Source: Hermodice carunculata
Lineage: Eukaryota; Annelida; Polychaeta; Eunicida; Amphinomidae
NCBI GenBank assembly: GCA_964020975.1
Contig: OZ026622.1
Location: forward strand, 90,478,462-90,542,461
Length of the DNA: 64,000 nt
Reading direction: 5' to 3'
The position numbers were made by a program, and so were the translations under genes. Shown piece after piece: positions 33,010 through 44,900 of this stretch (positions within the stretch are counted from its first letter, which is position 1; every line of letters begins with the position of its first letter). The notes under the pieces are model-generated. The model was given only the letters and a program-made list of their open reading frames with translations, was not told where the DNA came from and did no database searches.

Positions 33010-36000
33010 CTGATAATTGTACAAATTAATGATGATTATTTTCATGCACTCTACAAATCTATTTTCAGAGAGGAGAGCGTCGTTTCTGGCTACGTGAAGA
33101 AAAATTCAAAATTACTAAATATTGTCTTTAAATCTTCACTGATGGATATCAAAATTACATAAAATAAATTATCTCAAATTGTAGCCGATCGCAGAAAGGA
33201 ATCCAGGAAGGTCCGCACTCCAATGTGGACAACCTTCACCAATTAACGGAACAAACATTGTTGTGAGCGACTAAGGGTTCATACTAAACGATCTAAAAGC
33301 AATCTTTTTGTAATGTGTTTATTTTTCCTCTAAAATATTTCCTACTTATCAAGAACTAAGAAGATCGACTCATTTAAGGAATTCAGAAAACAATTGTATT
33401 GCCTTTCGTCAAGTAAATATTTCATTGAATAAAATTTACTAAAAGTAAAATATTTCTTGAAAAAAAAGGTAACATGAGAAAATGGCAAGGTTTTGTAAGT
33501 TCTTTCTGGGAAATCTTCTGGAATGGAAAGAATGAACATTATAAACAACAATTACATATCGTGAGAATTATATTCTTGTTATCAGTATTTTGTATGTTAT
33601 ATAATATAGGACCTTCTTATTAGGTGCAGTACTGCTTTGACCGGTGACACTCCAAAATAAATTACCCTTATGTATGGGAAAATCCTTGTTTCCAACATAT
33701 TTTTGGCCAAATACCAACGTCGATAAACATTTACTGTTTAAAAAGTCATAGTCTTCTCAAAACACACACACGTGGGCTTGATATAAGGAGTCGTAATATG
33801 TTTGGGATAGATATTCCTTACTCCCAAAGATGTTATTGACACCCTTGAGCTTCCACCAGTACACCCACATCATGGTGGCTGATTCTTACCATTTCCTAGC
33901 AACAGGGTTGAAAATTTTGGCCAGATTTCAATATGCATGGCCAGTATTTTTGTTGCCAATGTGTAATATGAGCAATATGGATGTCGTAGGATGGACAGAA
34001 ATGGGAAGTTAAGTAAGTAAGTAAATTTTATTTAAAGTCGGGTCTGTACAATAATAACATAAGCTCACTGAGATTTTACATCCGACTATGCAAGTAAAAC
34101 ATACACAGAGAAATGCTTTAAAACGCCTAGATATGGTTCCCTGATAACTAATATGGCTAGTATTTACATAAAGTGCATTTACATTTATTGTCACTCCATA
34201 CTCTAATCAGTTCTTTTAAAACCACTAAACCTTCATGTCTTGCAACTTTTATATTTTCTGGTAATTCATTCCAAATTTTTGTACGGGAGCATCTAAAACT
34301 GTGTTTGCCGTATGTTCCTGTTGAATATTTGCGTTTTACCCTGTCAGGGATATAGGTCGGCCGTTCTCCCTTTACGATTTTAAAGATTTCAATTGCAATT
34401 AGTTTCATCCATCTCAGTTGCAGCGAGCACGTGTCCGCTTTGCTTAGGATGCCCTCATGCGTGCTGCCAAAATCTTGATGGACAAATTTCAGTGCCTCAA
34501 ATGTAGTGGCTCAAGTTTTGTTATACTCGTAGCACCACATATCTCCACACAAGTGGTCAGAAGTTAAAAATGTCCATTGTAAAGGCATGGTATAGTGCCG
34601 TTCTGTATTTAAAGGAAAGGTTGGTACTGATACGTTTAAGTGCCTGTACGTTGATATGGTTCGACGCACCTTTGCATATGTTGGATACATGAAAATCAAA
34701 TTTGAACATGTAGTTGATATCTACTCAAAGGAGTTTGATATGTTCCTCACATGGGATGTGGAAGCCATTTCATGGTATTATTACCTACTGAAAGCCCCTG
34801 AAATCTATCTGGATTTGCGTCCATATCGTTGGGTTCAAACCAATCAGATATGACACTACCGTCAGTCTCCACGGTATGCACCAGTACGGTAAAGAAGTCA
34901 GCAGAATGGCAAATTGTACAATTGGGTGCCATTGATGGAATAAAAGTTGTTATTTATAAAACATAAAAAAGAAGAGGCCACAAGATTGAGCCTTGGGGTA
35001 CACCCTTGAAGTACATTTCCGCCAACACTGGTATAATTTCCCAAGACAGCACACACTGTTTTCTATCTTTGAGATATGTATTGTCATTTTTAGGATTTTC
35101 ATACAACGTTATGTCACGGATACATGTTATTTTTATTTCAGTGAACAAGCCGGTCTGTAAGTTACACACAGGCACATTTGTTTGGCCGTGTTACGAATTT
35201 GAGAGAATAAAAAGGGATTAAATCATCAGCACTAAGTATTTACCTATCCCTCATTACAGTTTGTTCACGATTTATTTTCCGTTTAGGTCTACTTTTGTTG
35301 GTGCAACGGTTAAAAACATACCTCCCACACATGAACACAGTTTCGGATTGTCCACAAATAAAAAACCCTCTCTGAAGCAGTGGAATGTCCGAAGACCGCA
35401 CCTGTTTCATGGAAAATGAAAAAATCTTGCACGCTATCACCAATATAGAATTTATATTAAAAGCTCGATTTTACAATTACATGCCTGAAGTATAACAAGA
35501 AATGTTTGAAAATAAATTTATTTGCAAACACAGAAAATCTTAATTATTGTATTCAATTTAAAAAGTTCAGAAAAACACTACCCATCTTACTAAATTTTAA
35601 TCCAACAATTAGAGCAAAGTAAAATACAGCAAAAGGCAGAGATTCGAGAATTACCAAATATCACGTTATTTGTTGAATAATAGTTTTGGATTTACTGGTA
35701 ATATGCAATCACATGTAATGCACTTACCTTGATACTACTCGTGGGGAACATATTTTTCTGCGCCTCTCCTCCTTCCATCTCTTTGATTAACAACAGACTG
35801 TTGTTGAACTGAATCCCAAGAGAAAAATAGTCGTCGTCATTCCAAGCCATTCAATGTGACAACATATTTGTTCTATATGTATTATGTAATCAAGAAACAG
35901 ATACGTGTCTGTAAGCAACAAACGTTGCCTGATTGGATCTGATTTACACTGTTTTCTGATGAGGAAACTGTTACCGGATGCCAGGACGCTACAAAGATAT

Positions 36001-39000
36001 GTAGCCTCCTTGCTTGAAGTAGGAAAAGGGCAATTCGTTTTGGAAATTTGAGATAAACGTTCTCTCGGCTAGTGAATATGTGGAATGAGGTGAAAATACT
36101 GCTTGTTCGCAGTTTCCTAATAAAATGAATCTGGTGTCGTTATGTATACCCATAGAACATCGACTTTTGTCGAATTTGACAAATGAAATTTTAACGAAAC
36201 ACATGATATGCCACCATAGTGAACCTGTTCACATGTCCCTCGATTCCATTGATATTCAATTTAGCCCACATTAGTCACTTTGACTGCTCCTGAATCCAAC
36301 GAGGCCATTCATATAAGGCAATAACAAATGTTTATCATCTTCTAAACTTGCTGTAAGTTACATATCTATCCTAGCATTACGTCTAGTTGCAGCCAGCAGA
36401 ATGTTTATTATGCCAAATTACACCGCAAGCATCAATAGACCAGCAAGGTTCAGTATAATGGCAGGAATACAACATGAAATAAGAATAGTCAACACGGAAT
36501 ACTCACCAACATACAGGTTGTGTCGACCAGCTCTGTGGAACCATTCTGCAAGACTGTACGCTTTATTAAAGTCTGTTGAATAATGTTAAAAAACGCAATA
36601 AGTAATTTAGTTTCAACACTGTTTCATTAATATTGTCATTCAATTCATTGGATAACCACTTCATTTATTTACCTTTTTGTGTAAAAAACATCCTTATAAT
36701 GCAAACTCAGGGAATAGAGTTTACAGGTATTGTGTACAGCATGTGATAGGTGTAGATCAATTCCATTTTAACCATTAAATGTCATATTTTTGGACTGAGT
36801 CAACGACTTTCCTCCGGGCATCCTAGGCTCTAAGCGTCAAGGGTGGGCCGAGGAAGCTGATGACTAATCGACATGTTATCTGCATAAGTCGTCCATAAAA
36901 TTTTCGTTGACGATATTTTGGGAGAGGACAATAAAATGGATGAGCATAAGACCTTTAAAATTACCGGTCGCTATAGACCGTCCAGTTGCTGAAGACCGGT
37001 GTGATCGTAAAAGCGGCAACGTTCCTATTAAAAGATAAATACCACATTTTGAAGATTATAAGCGTGTGAAAAATGAACATGTAATGACTTGTACGTCACA
37101 AGTGCATGCTGACAATCAGCTGGACGCTTCAAGATACCCATGACCGTATGCTCCAAGTAATGTTCTCATGATCGCTTTTCTCCAATGGCCCTGCCGTATA
37201 TCCCTAAGTACCAGGTGTTTTATCGTTTGCCAAAAAAAGTTGTTCAGGTTAATCGTGGGCAATACTGAGCTACACTAAGATATGGTCATCGGATCGGGTC
37301 TTAATCAAATTTAAGAAGGGATGAAATAACTTGCTTTGCATTGCTTTGCATGTAACGTAGAAAGAAGAGCCACGAGGTTTCATATATAGCGGTGCGAAGC
37401 TTAAAAAAAGTAACTCATGCTACAGCACCGCGCTGGAAGCGTTTAGTTTTCACAATGTAATCTTGAACTGCCAGTAAGACGAGTTTTTTTTATGTCTTAA
37501 AATGTACAATTTGGTGATCCAAACTGTTTCTGAAGTGGAAGGACCAAGATAAGAAATGGTTGTATGTAGCTATCTCGTTAGATAGTATAAAATGGACAGA
37601 CGAAAAAATAATGCCAGCTATCTTCTGCACCTTGCCCACTGCAACAATTTGGGGATTCGCACGAAGCAATTGTGTGTAAATGGGGTTTATGCTGGCTGCG
37701 GCCCATTCGGAGTCTTGCATGAATAACAGAAGCGTGTCTGTTGTCAACATCGCATAATTTAGTATATTTAATTGAGCGAGGGACTTCTCGAATATGTTTG
37801 CTTCTTGAATTCATTGAGGAAGTCAGAATTTCGAATCTTGAGCGGGAGCTGGTTCCAAAGTCTTGATGTGCAGGGGAAGAAAGGATCGCTATAAAGGTCT
37901 GTCCAAGGTCTAAATGAGGAAGGTTACCAGTTTGCCTTGTATTGTATCTGTCCTGGTTTCGGTTGGAATGAATAATTTCATTTAGGTATTCTGGAGCCAA
38001 GTTATGGATAATTTTATACATTTTATTTGAATTAGCTTGTTCCTTTCTCTACTTCCAGTAAAAGTTTGGAGACCCGTTTCTGCATATAATTTGTTGTTTG
38101 GGGGTGGTTAGCATGGCACCCGCAATAGCATGAGCAGCAGCCAGCCCAGCACTTTGTAATCTTTGTGAGTCGCCCTGTGAGCATCCAAGACCGCACTATC
38201 ATATTCCATGAGGCGTCAAATGGATGATTTGTATATTATTTCTAGGGTTTTTCTATCCAGTTGTCACTGTCAACTTCTCGATATTAAGTGGTTTAGAAGC
38301 TTTAGTAATGATAAGATCTATATGATCGTTCCAGCAGAGATAAGATCGTAGTATTATTCCTGGATATTTATGTTGTTCAACGTGTTGCAATTGATAATTG
38401 TAGAAACATAAGGGAGGACGATCGACTTGATTGCTCTTCCGACATACTTACATGGCATCTGTTTTCAGGGCGTTAAATGTTACCAATCCGTGCACCAAGA
38501 GTCAATAGAAACCAGGTCCTCATTTAATGTATCAGCGGTTAGGTAGGAATTCTCAACGGTGAGATATAAAGATGTATCATGAGCAAAAAAATTGATTTCA
38601 GAGTGAACAATATCCACGATATCATTAATATAAGAAACATCAGCGGGCCGAGTACAGATCCTTGAGGGACGCCAGCGTTAATAGTACCCCAAATAGAGGC
38701 TTTGCCATTGATAACAACTCTTTGCTGACGCTTAGAAAGATAATTTTTGAACCATTTAAGCAAGGATTGGGATATTCCGCTACGCTCCAACTTAAATACA
38801 AGATCTTGGCGCAAAACTCGGCCAAGCGCTCTGTTGATGTCCAAAAACGCGTATTTAAAGACTGCTTTTTCCATTACTTTTCCAATACAACTTAAGAGGG
38901 ATCGATCAATAATTATTAAATAAGTGTGCATCTCCTTTTTGTGCAGAGGCGTGACATGGGTCTGTTTCCAGGGGCCAGGAAAGATTTCGTGTCGCAGTGA

Positions 39001-40553
39001 CAGATTGAACACACTTGTTCGTGAATTGCAAATAATTAATGGCGCCCCCTCCCGCAGTAAAATGGCACTGACTCCATCTGGACCCGTGGACGTCGTGAAA
39101 TCAATACTTTTTAAGATATCCCTAGCTTCTTCTGGATTGAGAGAAAGAACACTTCTGGTGGATTTATGGCGGTGATGTACCGGCACTTAATGTGTCGATG
39201 TTACTCTGGTCGAGGAAAACCTTGTTGAACATTTCCGCTTTGGAGAGGTTATCGGTAATATGACAATCATCATGAATTAATGAGGGGATAACCGAGGTTG
39301 GATTATCATTCAGGAAATATTTGACCGTACGCCATTAATTATTGTTCTCTTGATTCGCGTTTTTCAATGAGGCTCCTGGTCTGTCATGGTGGGTTTCTTC
39401 TGCTGCCTTTAACTGTTTTTGGTAATGGTTGCGGATAGTGTTGTAGAGATTCCACAAGTGCATGTCATATTTGTTCTCTTTAGCTTTTATTATTCGCGCA
39501 AAGTTTTCGTCTTGCGCAGCGGAGTGAGGAATTAAACAATGCTAAGTCCTGTGGACGTCCTGTGATAGATTTACTTGGTATCCATTTTTTTTTCATTTTC
39601 AATGAATAATTTAGTCCAATTATCACAGCAAACATCATAATTCCCAAGGCAGATTTGAAAGCTTTGTGTCGCATCCTCCAATAACAATACCTGGTTATAG
39701 AGGTTTTGCTGTACAAAGGTGTGTTTGGATTTGTTAAATACTATTATAATATAAGCTTATTATAATTAGATTAAAAGACGAGCACTGATTGGCCGTTGGG
39801 TCTTTGCAGGCCATGTGTTAAACATCAATAACACACGGAGGAGCTCAATTTCAAGAATTAATATGAACATGATTATCATGTATCTGTCATGATAAATCAT
39901 TTAGTGTTTGATCTATTATAAAAAGCCTGCAAGTGTATTTAGTTCCATTGTTTATGTTGACTTTACAAAGTGCAAGGAGGCTTGTAGCCCTTATACCTGT
40001 TGTTATTAATATTGGTTACGTCAGATCTTTCCTGATGTTATTTCAATTGTTTGTTTCACTGATGTCAAAACCTATCCATCATTGTTCGTTTTGCCTGTTA
40101 TAAGCTACTATATGGTTGCTTATATTATAAAGTAAGTGATTCAGGGGAACCCTTGTGTTATTGAAGGTCATCAGTCCTCGGAGATCAATAACATATGGGC
40201 TCCCCTGCATCGTTTGTATATGAAAATACGGAATGAGGGCTGTGCTGGTCCTCCTTCAACTGTCTGACCCTGCAGTCCTGACTTTACGAAGTAAATTTAT
40301 GCGTGCTTTCCAAGGTCTTTTAAAATGTGGTTAGATGAATTTGGTTTTAGTCCCTTTTTCATTCAGAACACGAGGCATGTCAGCTTATAGTCGTAAAACG
40401 TAATGTACGGAGTAAAATGACCCTTCTTAGTTTCACTTTGATCCCATGTGACAGGTATTTGTACGTAATGTAAATACTTCTATATGCAGAAGTGCATCCA
40501 TCCATGCATACTACATACCCGCATGTACCTATGTACATATATGCTAACACGAG

Positions 40554-40633
<80 letters not shown>

Positions 40634-40736
40634 CAGTGATAATAAAACAAAAAGTAATACTTACTCTTCCTTCTTGCACTAAATCTGGGACACCGTTTAA
40701 CTGCTTTTGTATGTTTTTAAGCACCAGCAGGTCTTC
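32898..40736 (-). CDS. PH domain of the RhoGEF (five exons, follows DH module C)
   Basis: Exons 40,665-40,736, 36,507-36,572, 35,728-35,808, 35,322-35,401 and 32,898-33,009 join in frame. They give the usual DH-PH linker and PH fold: EDLLVLKNIQKQLNGVPDL, then the first strands (TLIKRTVLQNG), the strand with CMLFNNSLLLIKE, a middle part ending VFMCGR, and the C-terminal helix with its invariant Trp (EITNEWKTAITSAYDENQQ). PH domains after DH domains bind phosphoinositides and help the exchange reaction. Exon 3 must start at the TTC after GGGATTCAG, because an in-frame stop lies upstream. The domain follows directly, in phase, from the last DH exon of module C (41,940-41,998). A LINE fragment on the same strand lies in the intron after exon 1. 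Confidence 0.82.
33010..34004. other. Intron part, nothing recognised
   Basis: No repeat ends or coding signal seen. Confidence 0.4.
34005..35095 (-). mobile_element. LINE fragments (RT palm and 3' end)
   Basis: 34,965-35,090 encodes YLKDRKQCV and KGVPQGSILWPLLF of an RT palm. 34,157-34,430 encodes the C-terminal part (AIEIFKIVKGERPTYIPDRV; FRCSRTKIWNELPENIKVA). The 3' end near 34,010-34,025 carries a short TTAC-repeat tail. The two parts may belong to one decayed copy on the gene strand, in the intron before PH exon 5. Several breaks. Confidence 0.7.
35322..35401 (-). CDS. PH exon 4
   Basis: 80 bp, acceptor GAAACAG, donor GTATGT, ends phase 2. VRSSDIPLLQRGFFICGQ then SETVFMCG. Confidence 0.7.
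35728..35808 (-). CDS. PH exon 3
   Basis: 81 bp, 27 codons, phase 0, acceptor GGGATTCAG, donor GTAAGT. FNNSLLLIKEMEGGEAQ matches the core PH strand. An ATG 42 bp upstream would read in frame through the acceptor but is not needed. Confidence 0.75.
36507..36572 (-). CDS. PH exon 2 (first strands)
   Basis: 66 bp, 22 codons, phase 0, acceptor TCAACAG, donor GTGAGT; TLIKRTVLQNGSTELVD then TTCML. Confidence 0.72.
36780..37110. mobile_element. Decayed MITE-like repeat
   Basis: Contains a decayed hairpin (ACTTTCCTCCGGGC with GGCCGAGGAAGC). It also holds GATCGTAAAAGCGGCA, which is inverted near 7,864-7,880, so it shares a family with the repeat around 7,840-8,110. Confidence 0.4.
37480..39716 (-). 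mobile_element. LINE, RT and C-terminal part, 5'-truncated
   Basis: Pre-RT linker signs lie at 39,190-39,716. The RT at 38,539-39,186 holds STGPDGVSAILLREGAP, FKNYLSKRQQRVVINGK and NAGVPQGSVLGPLMF. The thumb and C-terminal domain at 37,578-38,021 hold LAPEYLNEIIHSN, ARLRMGRSQHKPHLH and the Cys/His end (CCSGQGAEDSWHYFFVCPFY). The frame changes at least three times. It lies on the gene strand, in the intron between PH exons 1 and 2. Confidence 0.85.
39755..40320. mobile_element. MITE-like sequence with hairpin
   Basis: 40,147-40,169 and 40,182-40,204 are inverted (CAGGGGAACCC; GGGCTCCCCTG), each joined to GTTATTGA/TCAATAAC. A related TCAATAACAC word occurs at about 39,830. No ORF. Confidence 0.4.
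40555..40629. repeat. (TA)n microsatellite
   Basis: About 37 TA units, 30 bp downstream of the DH-PH linker exon on the gene strand. Confidence 0.97.
40665..40736 (-). CDS. DH-PH linker exon
   Basis: 72 bp, 24 codons, phase 0, donor GTAAGT, acceptor ACGAAG. Contains LVLKNIQKQLNGVPDLV. Confidence 0.72.
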
Positions 40737-40825
40737 CTTCGTGTAAAAAACAATATTTCAAAGGTAATTAGGGCAGAATAGTGGAAGAATGTGTATCTTT
40801 ATGTGTATGTGAGTGCTCATTTGTT

Positions 40826-40985
40826 AATGTATGTATGTATATATATATATATATATATGTATCTATGTATGTATGTATGTATGTGTCCATGCATGCATAC
40901 ATGCACCCATGTATGTATGCACGCATCGATGTTAGCATGTATGTGTGCAGACATGCATACAGGCATGCTTGCATGTACGTATGCA
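40826..40985. repeat. Degenerate GTAT/CATG tetranucleotide run
   Basis: GTAT repeats grade into CATGCATAC-type words; open in several frames but low complexity, so not coding. Confidence 0.8.
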
Positions 40986-41135
40986 CTACATTGCTGTTGT
41001 CACCAGTACTACCACCGATAGCAATAATGATTTCCGCCTTTATTACAGACATATACATATTTACACACAATACTACAGGTCCTTAAAATCAATGTTATTT
41101 TAAACGTTTGGATGGCTCCACCTGGAATGCCTGAC

Positions 41136-41136
<1 letters not shown>

Positions 41137-41178
<42 letters not shown>

Positions 41179-41179
41179 G

Positions 41180-41231
<52 letters not shown>

Positions 41232-41263
41232 CCTATCTATCTATCTATCTATCGATCCATTCA

Positions 41264-41353
<90 letters not shown>
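41137..41353. repeat. Compound (CTAT)n then (TA)n microsatellite
   Basis: CTAT units at 41,137-41,253, about 29 copies with a few substitutions, followed after 16 bp by (TA)n at 41,271-41,353. Confidence 0.97.
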
Positions 41354-41355
<2 letters not shown>

Positions 41356-41939
41356 ATCTCCAACTAAGACCGTCCGCCTTTGTAGAGACCACTTCTGTGT
41401 TAAAGATACTCAATTTTGAGTGCCATTTTCTTTATCCGTAATTGCATCAAATTGAATATGATTAAATTAAGTACATTTAGACCCCATTTTTCAGTCGCCC
41501 AGGTGATCTGAATGGGGAGATTCTGCTGTATGTTGTCAAAACTAAGTTTCACATAGTCTTATCTGTTGATCAGATACTTAGCCCTAGCTTTTTGTGGCAC
41601 ATTGCGCCCAATCCGCGCCAAGGAGAGCTATTAATTCAGTCCTGTTCTAACCAGCGTCAGCTAAAACAACCTGAGGGTTTTCCTGACTGTTCTGCATTGT
41701 TTTTTATTGATGCCTTTTGTGCGTAGCCCGTCACAGTGAATGAAATAAAGGTGTGATATTTATAGATTTTTGTTGCATGACTGCTAAAAATTAGAGCAAA
41801 ACTGTTTAAAACCATTATGTAGGGTGAAAGATTTCGACATAATAAGAATGACTACTGCAGGAACCAGACATGACAGGTGCTGATGGTTTTTGAAGACAAA
41901 AGTTGATAGCTGGACATTAGTATTCAAGATTACACTGAC
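41354..41939. other. Intron part, nothing recognised
   Basis: No coding signal or element ends seen. Confidence 0.4.
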
Positions 41940-41998
41940 CTGTAGATCAACGTCACTCCTTATCTTATTAACTATATCTCGTATCAATGTAATGGCCT
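41940..41998 (-). CDS. DH module C exon 6
   Basis: 59 bp, acceptor TTTCAG, donor GTCAGT. AITLIRDIVNKIRSDVDLQ, the last DH helix; equivalent to the 62-bp exon 6 of module B. Confidence 0.8.
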
Positions 41999-44900
41999 CT
42001 GAAATTAAATATGATGGAAATGAAGACAACGATAAATCCTTTAACCTATAATGTACAATTAAAAAAATACACGTGCAAACATGTATATAACAGCACCATG
42101 GATTTAGAAAAAAAAAACAACATTCGAACAGGACATTCAAAAGTTATGGAAGGACGTGCCTCTCTCCTGTATGCGTAGGCCGTACAGCCCACAAAATGTT
42201 CCCAGCCACGAGAGCGTCATCTGCAATTTGGAACGAGGCGAAACTGTCAAGCAACCTTTGTCGGCTCATGACAGTGAGTGTAACAAAACCAAGTGTAACA
42301 GAAACTGTAACTACGTCACACGTTTCACAGGGTGTCTTTGCCACAGTAAAGCGTTATTTGTCTGTGCAAAGGGTCAATGTTAAGTAAAGTCGAGCTCCAA
42401 AGGAAAAGCGAAAACTATTTATGAACCACATGGTGCGACTTGTTTACGAATCACACACCACTGAACATGGTCGCAGCGACAACTGTTTTTGTGTTCGTTT
42501 GTTTTTCATGTGTATACAGTGGGATTATCAATCAGTAATTGCTGCGGTCCTGACGATCAAAATTTGGCCTGAAAATCCACGTGAACGAAACAATAGCGCA
42601 ACACAGATGTGAGGTGTTTTAAATGTGTATCATTTGTCAACGAAAACTCCAAAGCATTCATATGTACAAACAATCTTATTGGTGATTATGTAGAACAATC
42701 TCTTGGCAAACAAAGGTGTGTATATAACAAGGAATTCAATTTGTAAGCGGATTTTATTCCTGCCGTAAAATGTTTGACTCTGTTGGAGCGGTAAACACTA
42801 TAGGGACAAAATTTCTGATGACACAACCAAGAAAAACCACTTATTAGGGATATACGTTAGGTGACTTTCACAAATTGTTAAGTATAACCCTGGATTTAGA
42901 CTTAAAATGTGGTAAAGTACACAATTTTTAAAGCTAAAATTTGGAAATTCTATTTGTTACAATGTCATAGAGTCAGTTGTTGGCAATGTTTACATGACAA
43001 TGACACAAAAGATCATCATAATTTAGCACAAATATTGATTCAGCTCATTTTTTAAGATGGGGCCCTCAAATCTGCTTCAACCTAACGTTTATGCAATGAA
43101 TCACAAGAGAGTGTTTCTCAGATTTTTCAAAATATGTTCTGTTTCATCACCAGATTTGGCTTAAAATATGTTGCCTTTGATGAGTCACTGTTCCACCTTC
43201 AGACACCCATATCTCGGTAAAAAAAAATTGAGACATGTTTTGCTTTATGTTCTACAGATTGCCACAAATATGATGTCAAAATCTATGAAAATTTAAAACT
43301 TGAATCAAAATTTACGTCAAAGAATGATGATCACTTTTGTTCACTTTAATAATCGTTGTGTAAACATTATGCATACAAAACATTATCACAGTACCATAGC
43401 ATTAGTTTTCTTAGTTTGTGTGCGTTCTAAAAATATGGTGTTGGATCAGTACCATAAATACCATATTTCTAACCCGTGTCATCAAACGTACACGTGTTTG
43501 GAAATTGTTGGACGCGTCCCCTAAATAATGTGCACGTGTCCAAGAAATAAAAGCAAGGGACCATTAAAATGTACACACGTCAACTTACTTGGAGCACGCG
43601 TTAATCATAACACTAAATACTTCACGCGAGCTTATTATCAAGGGGTTATTGTGCCATAGACTCAATCTATTTTACACGTGTGCTTGAATTCGCGGACGCA
43701 TCAATGATTTAAACCACGTGTGCTTCAATTAGGAGACACGTTAGCGATTTGAACCACGTGTGCCTAAATAGATGTTTTTTAAATTTCACTTTGAAGTTCA
43801 AGATTGAAGCTGATTCTCTTACAGCTTGCGTGAGATCATTCCAAAGTCTGATAGATGTTGGGAGAATGGATGTGTAGAAGCGGTCAGTTCTACAATTTAT
43901 TTGTTGGAGTTCTGCAGGAGAACACAGTTAGATATAAGGTCATATAGATATCGTGGAGAAAGTTTGTTAAGTATTTTGTACAGAAGTACTAATTTAAAGA
44001 CTTTTCTCCGGGTGTGGAGTGGCTCCCACCCAACGTCTGACAATAGGCGAGCACGGGAATTGAATTTAGTAGCTCCATTACAAGTTCTGGCAGCTTCATA
44101 CTGAAACTCTTCTAACAGGTTCGACAGTTCTTGGGTACAGTTGTCAAAGAGAGATGCTCAGATTGGAATTCACCACATCAGGATAGTGACCTTGGCTTAG
44201 CGCTTTTCAACCTGCTTCTTCAACACAACCTCTTTCAGCTTATACAGGAACCTACAAGAACCACCGAATACTCAGAAAACCTGCTTAATCTTATTATCAC
44301 TGACTCTCCTAGCCTGGTACTCAACAGTGGTGTCCTCACTCCTCTGTCAAATTCTGACCATGCGATCGTTTTCTGCTCTCTCCCACTATCACACTTTAAA
44401 GACCGCCCGTTCAAACGTCATGTTTGGGATTACAATAAAGCCAATTTCCCTGAACTTAATTCTACTCTCTTAACAGCACCTTGGAACACAGCCCATGAAG
44501 TCTATGATAACCTTGACGACATTTTTTCATACTGGTCAGAATTGCTTCTCTCCACTGCCAAGGAATTTATACCGTTTAGGAAAGTCACCGTAAGACCTTC
44601 AGTCAAGCCTTGGATTACTACCGAGATAAAAAAAAAAGCTTATTCGTTTCCGCAATCGGGCATGGAAGCGTTTTAAGAATATAGCTAACCTGCCACGACC
44701 CTATACACTCGAGGTTTCCATGAAAGTCGAGAAGTTTTACCAGTTTTACAAGAAGTCACGTAACCATGTCCTTAACAAAATTCGAAAATCGACACGTTCT
44801 TACTTTAATAAATTACGTTTTAAACTGGACGATAACGAAATAAATCCAAAACAATGGTGGAGCTTATCTAAGTCTGTCTTGGGATTTAAAATCCACGAGG

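Noticed and set aside
35728-35850. ATG-started frame beginning MAWNDDDYFSLGIQ as a first coding exon
   Set aside because: A good acceptor (TTTTTCTCTTGGGATTCAG) lies inside it, and the part after the acceptor fits the PH domain in phase with the exons on both sides. The upstream ATG is then intronic.
40768-41441. Several 70-109 codon frames on both strands
   Set aside because: They translate GTAT, CTAT and TA simple repeats.
44131-44153. Start codon of the LINE frame at 44,131
   Set aside because: It lies left of the target-site duplication, so it belongs to the other LINE and is a chance in-frame ATG.
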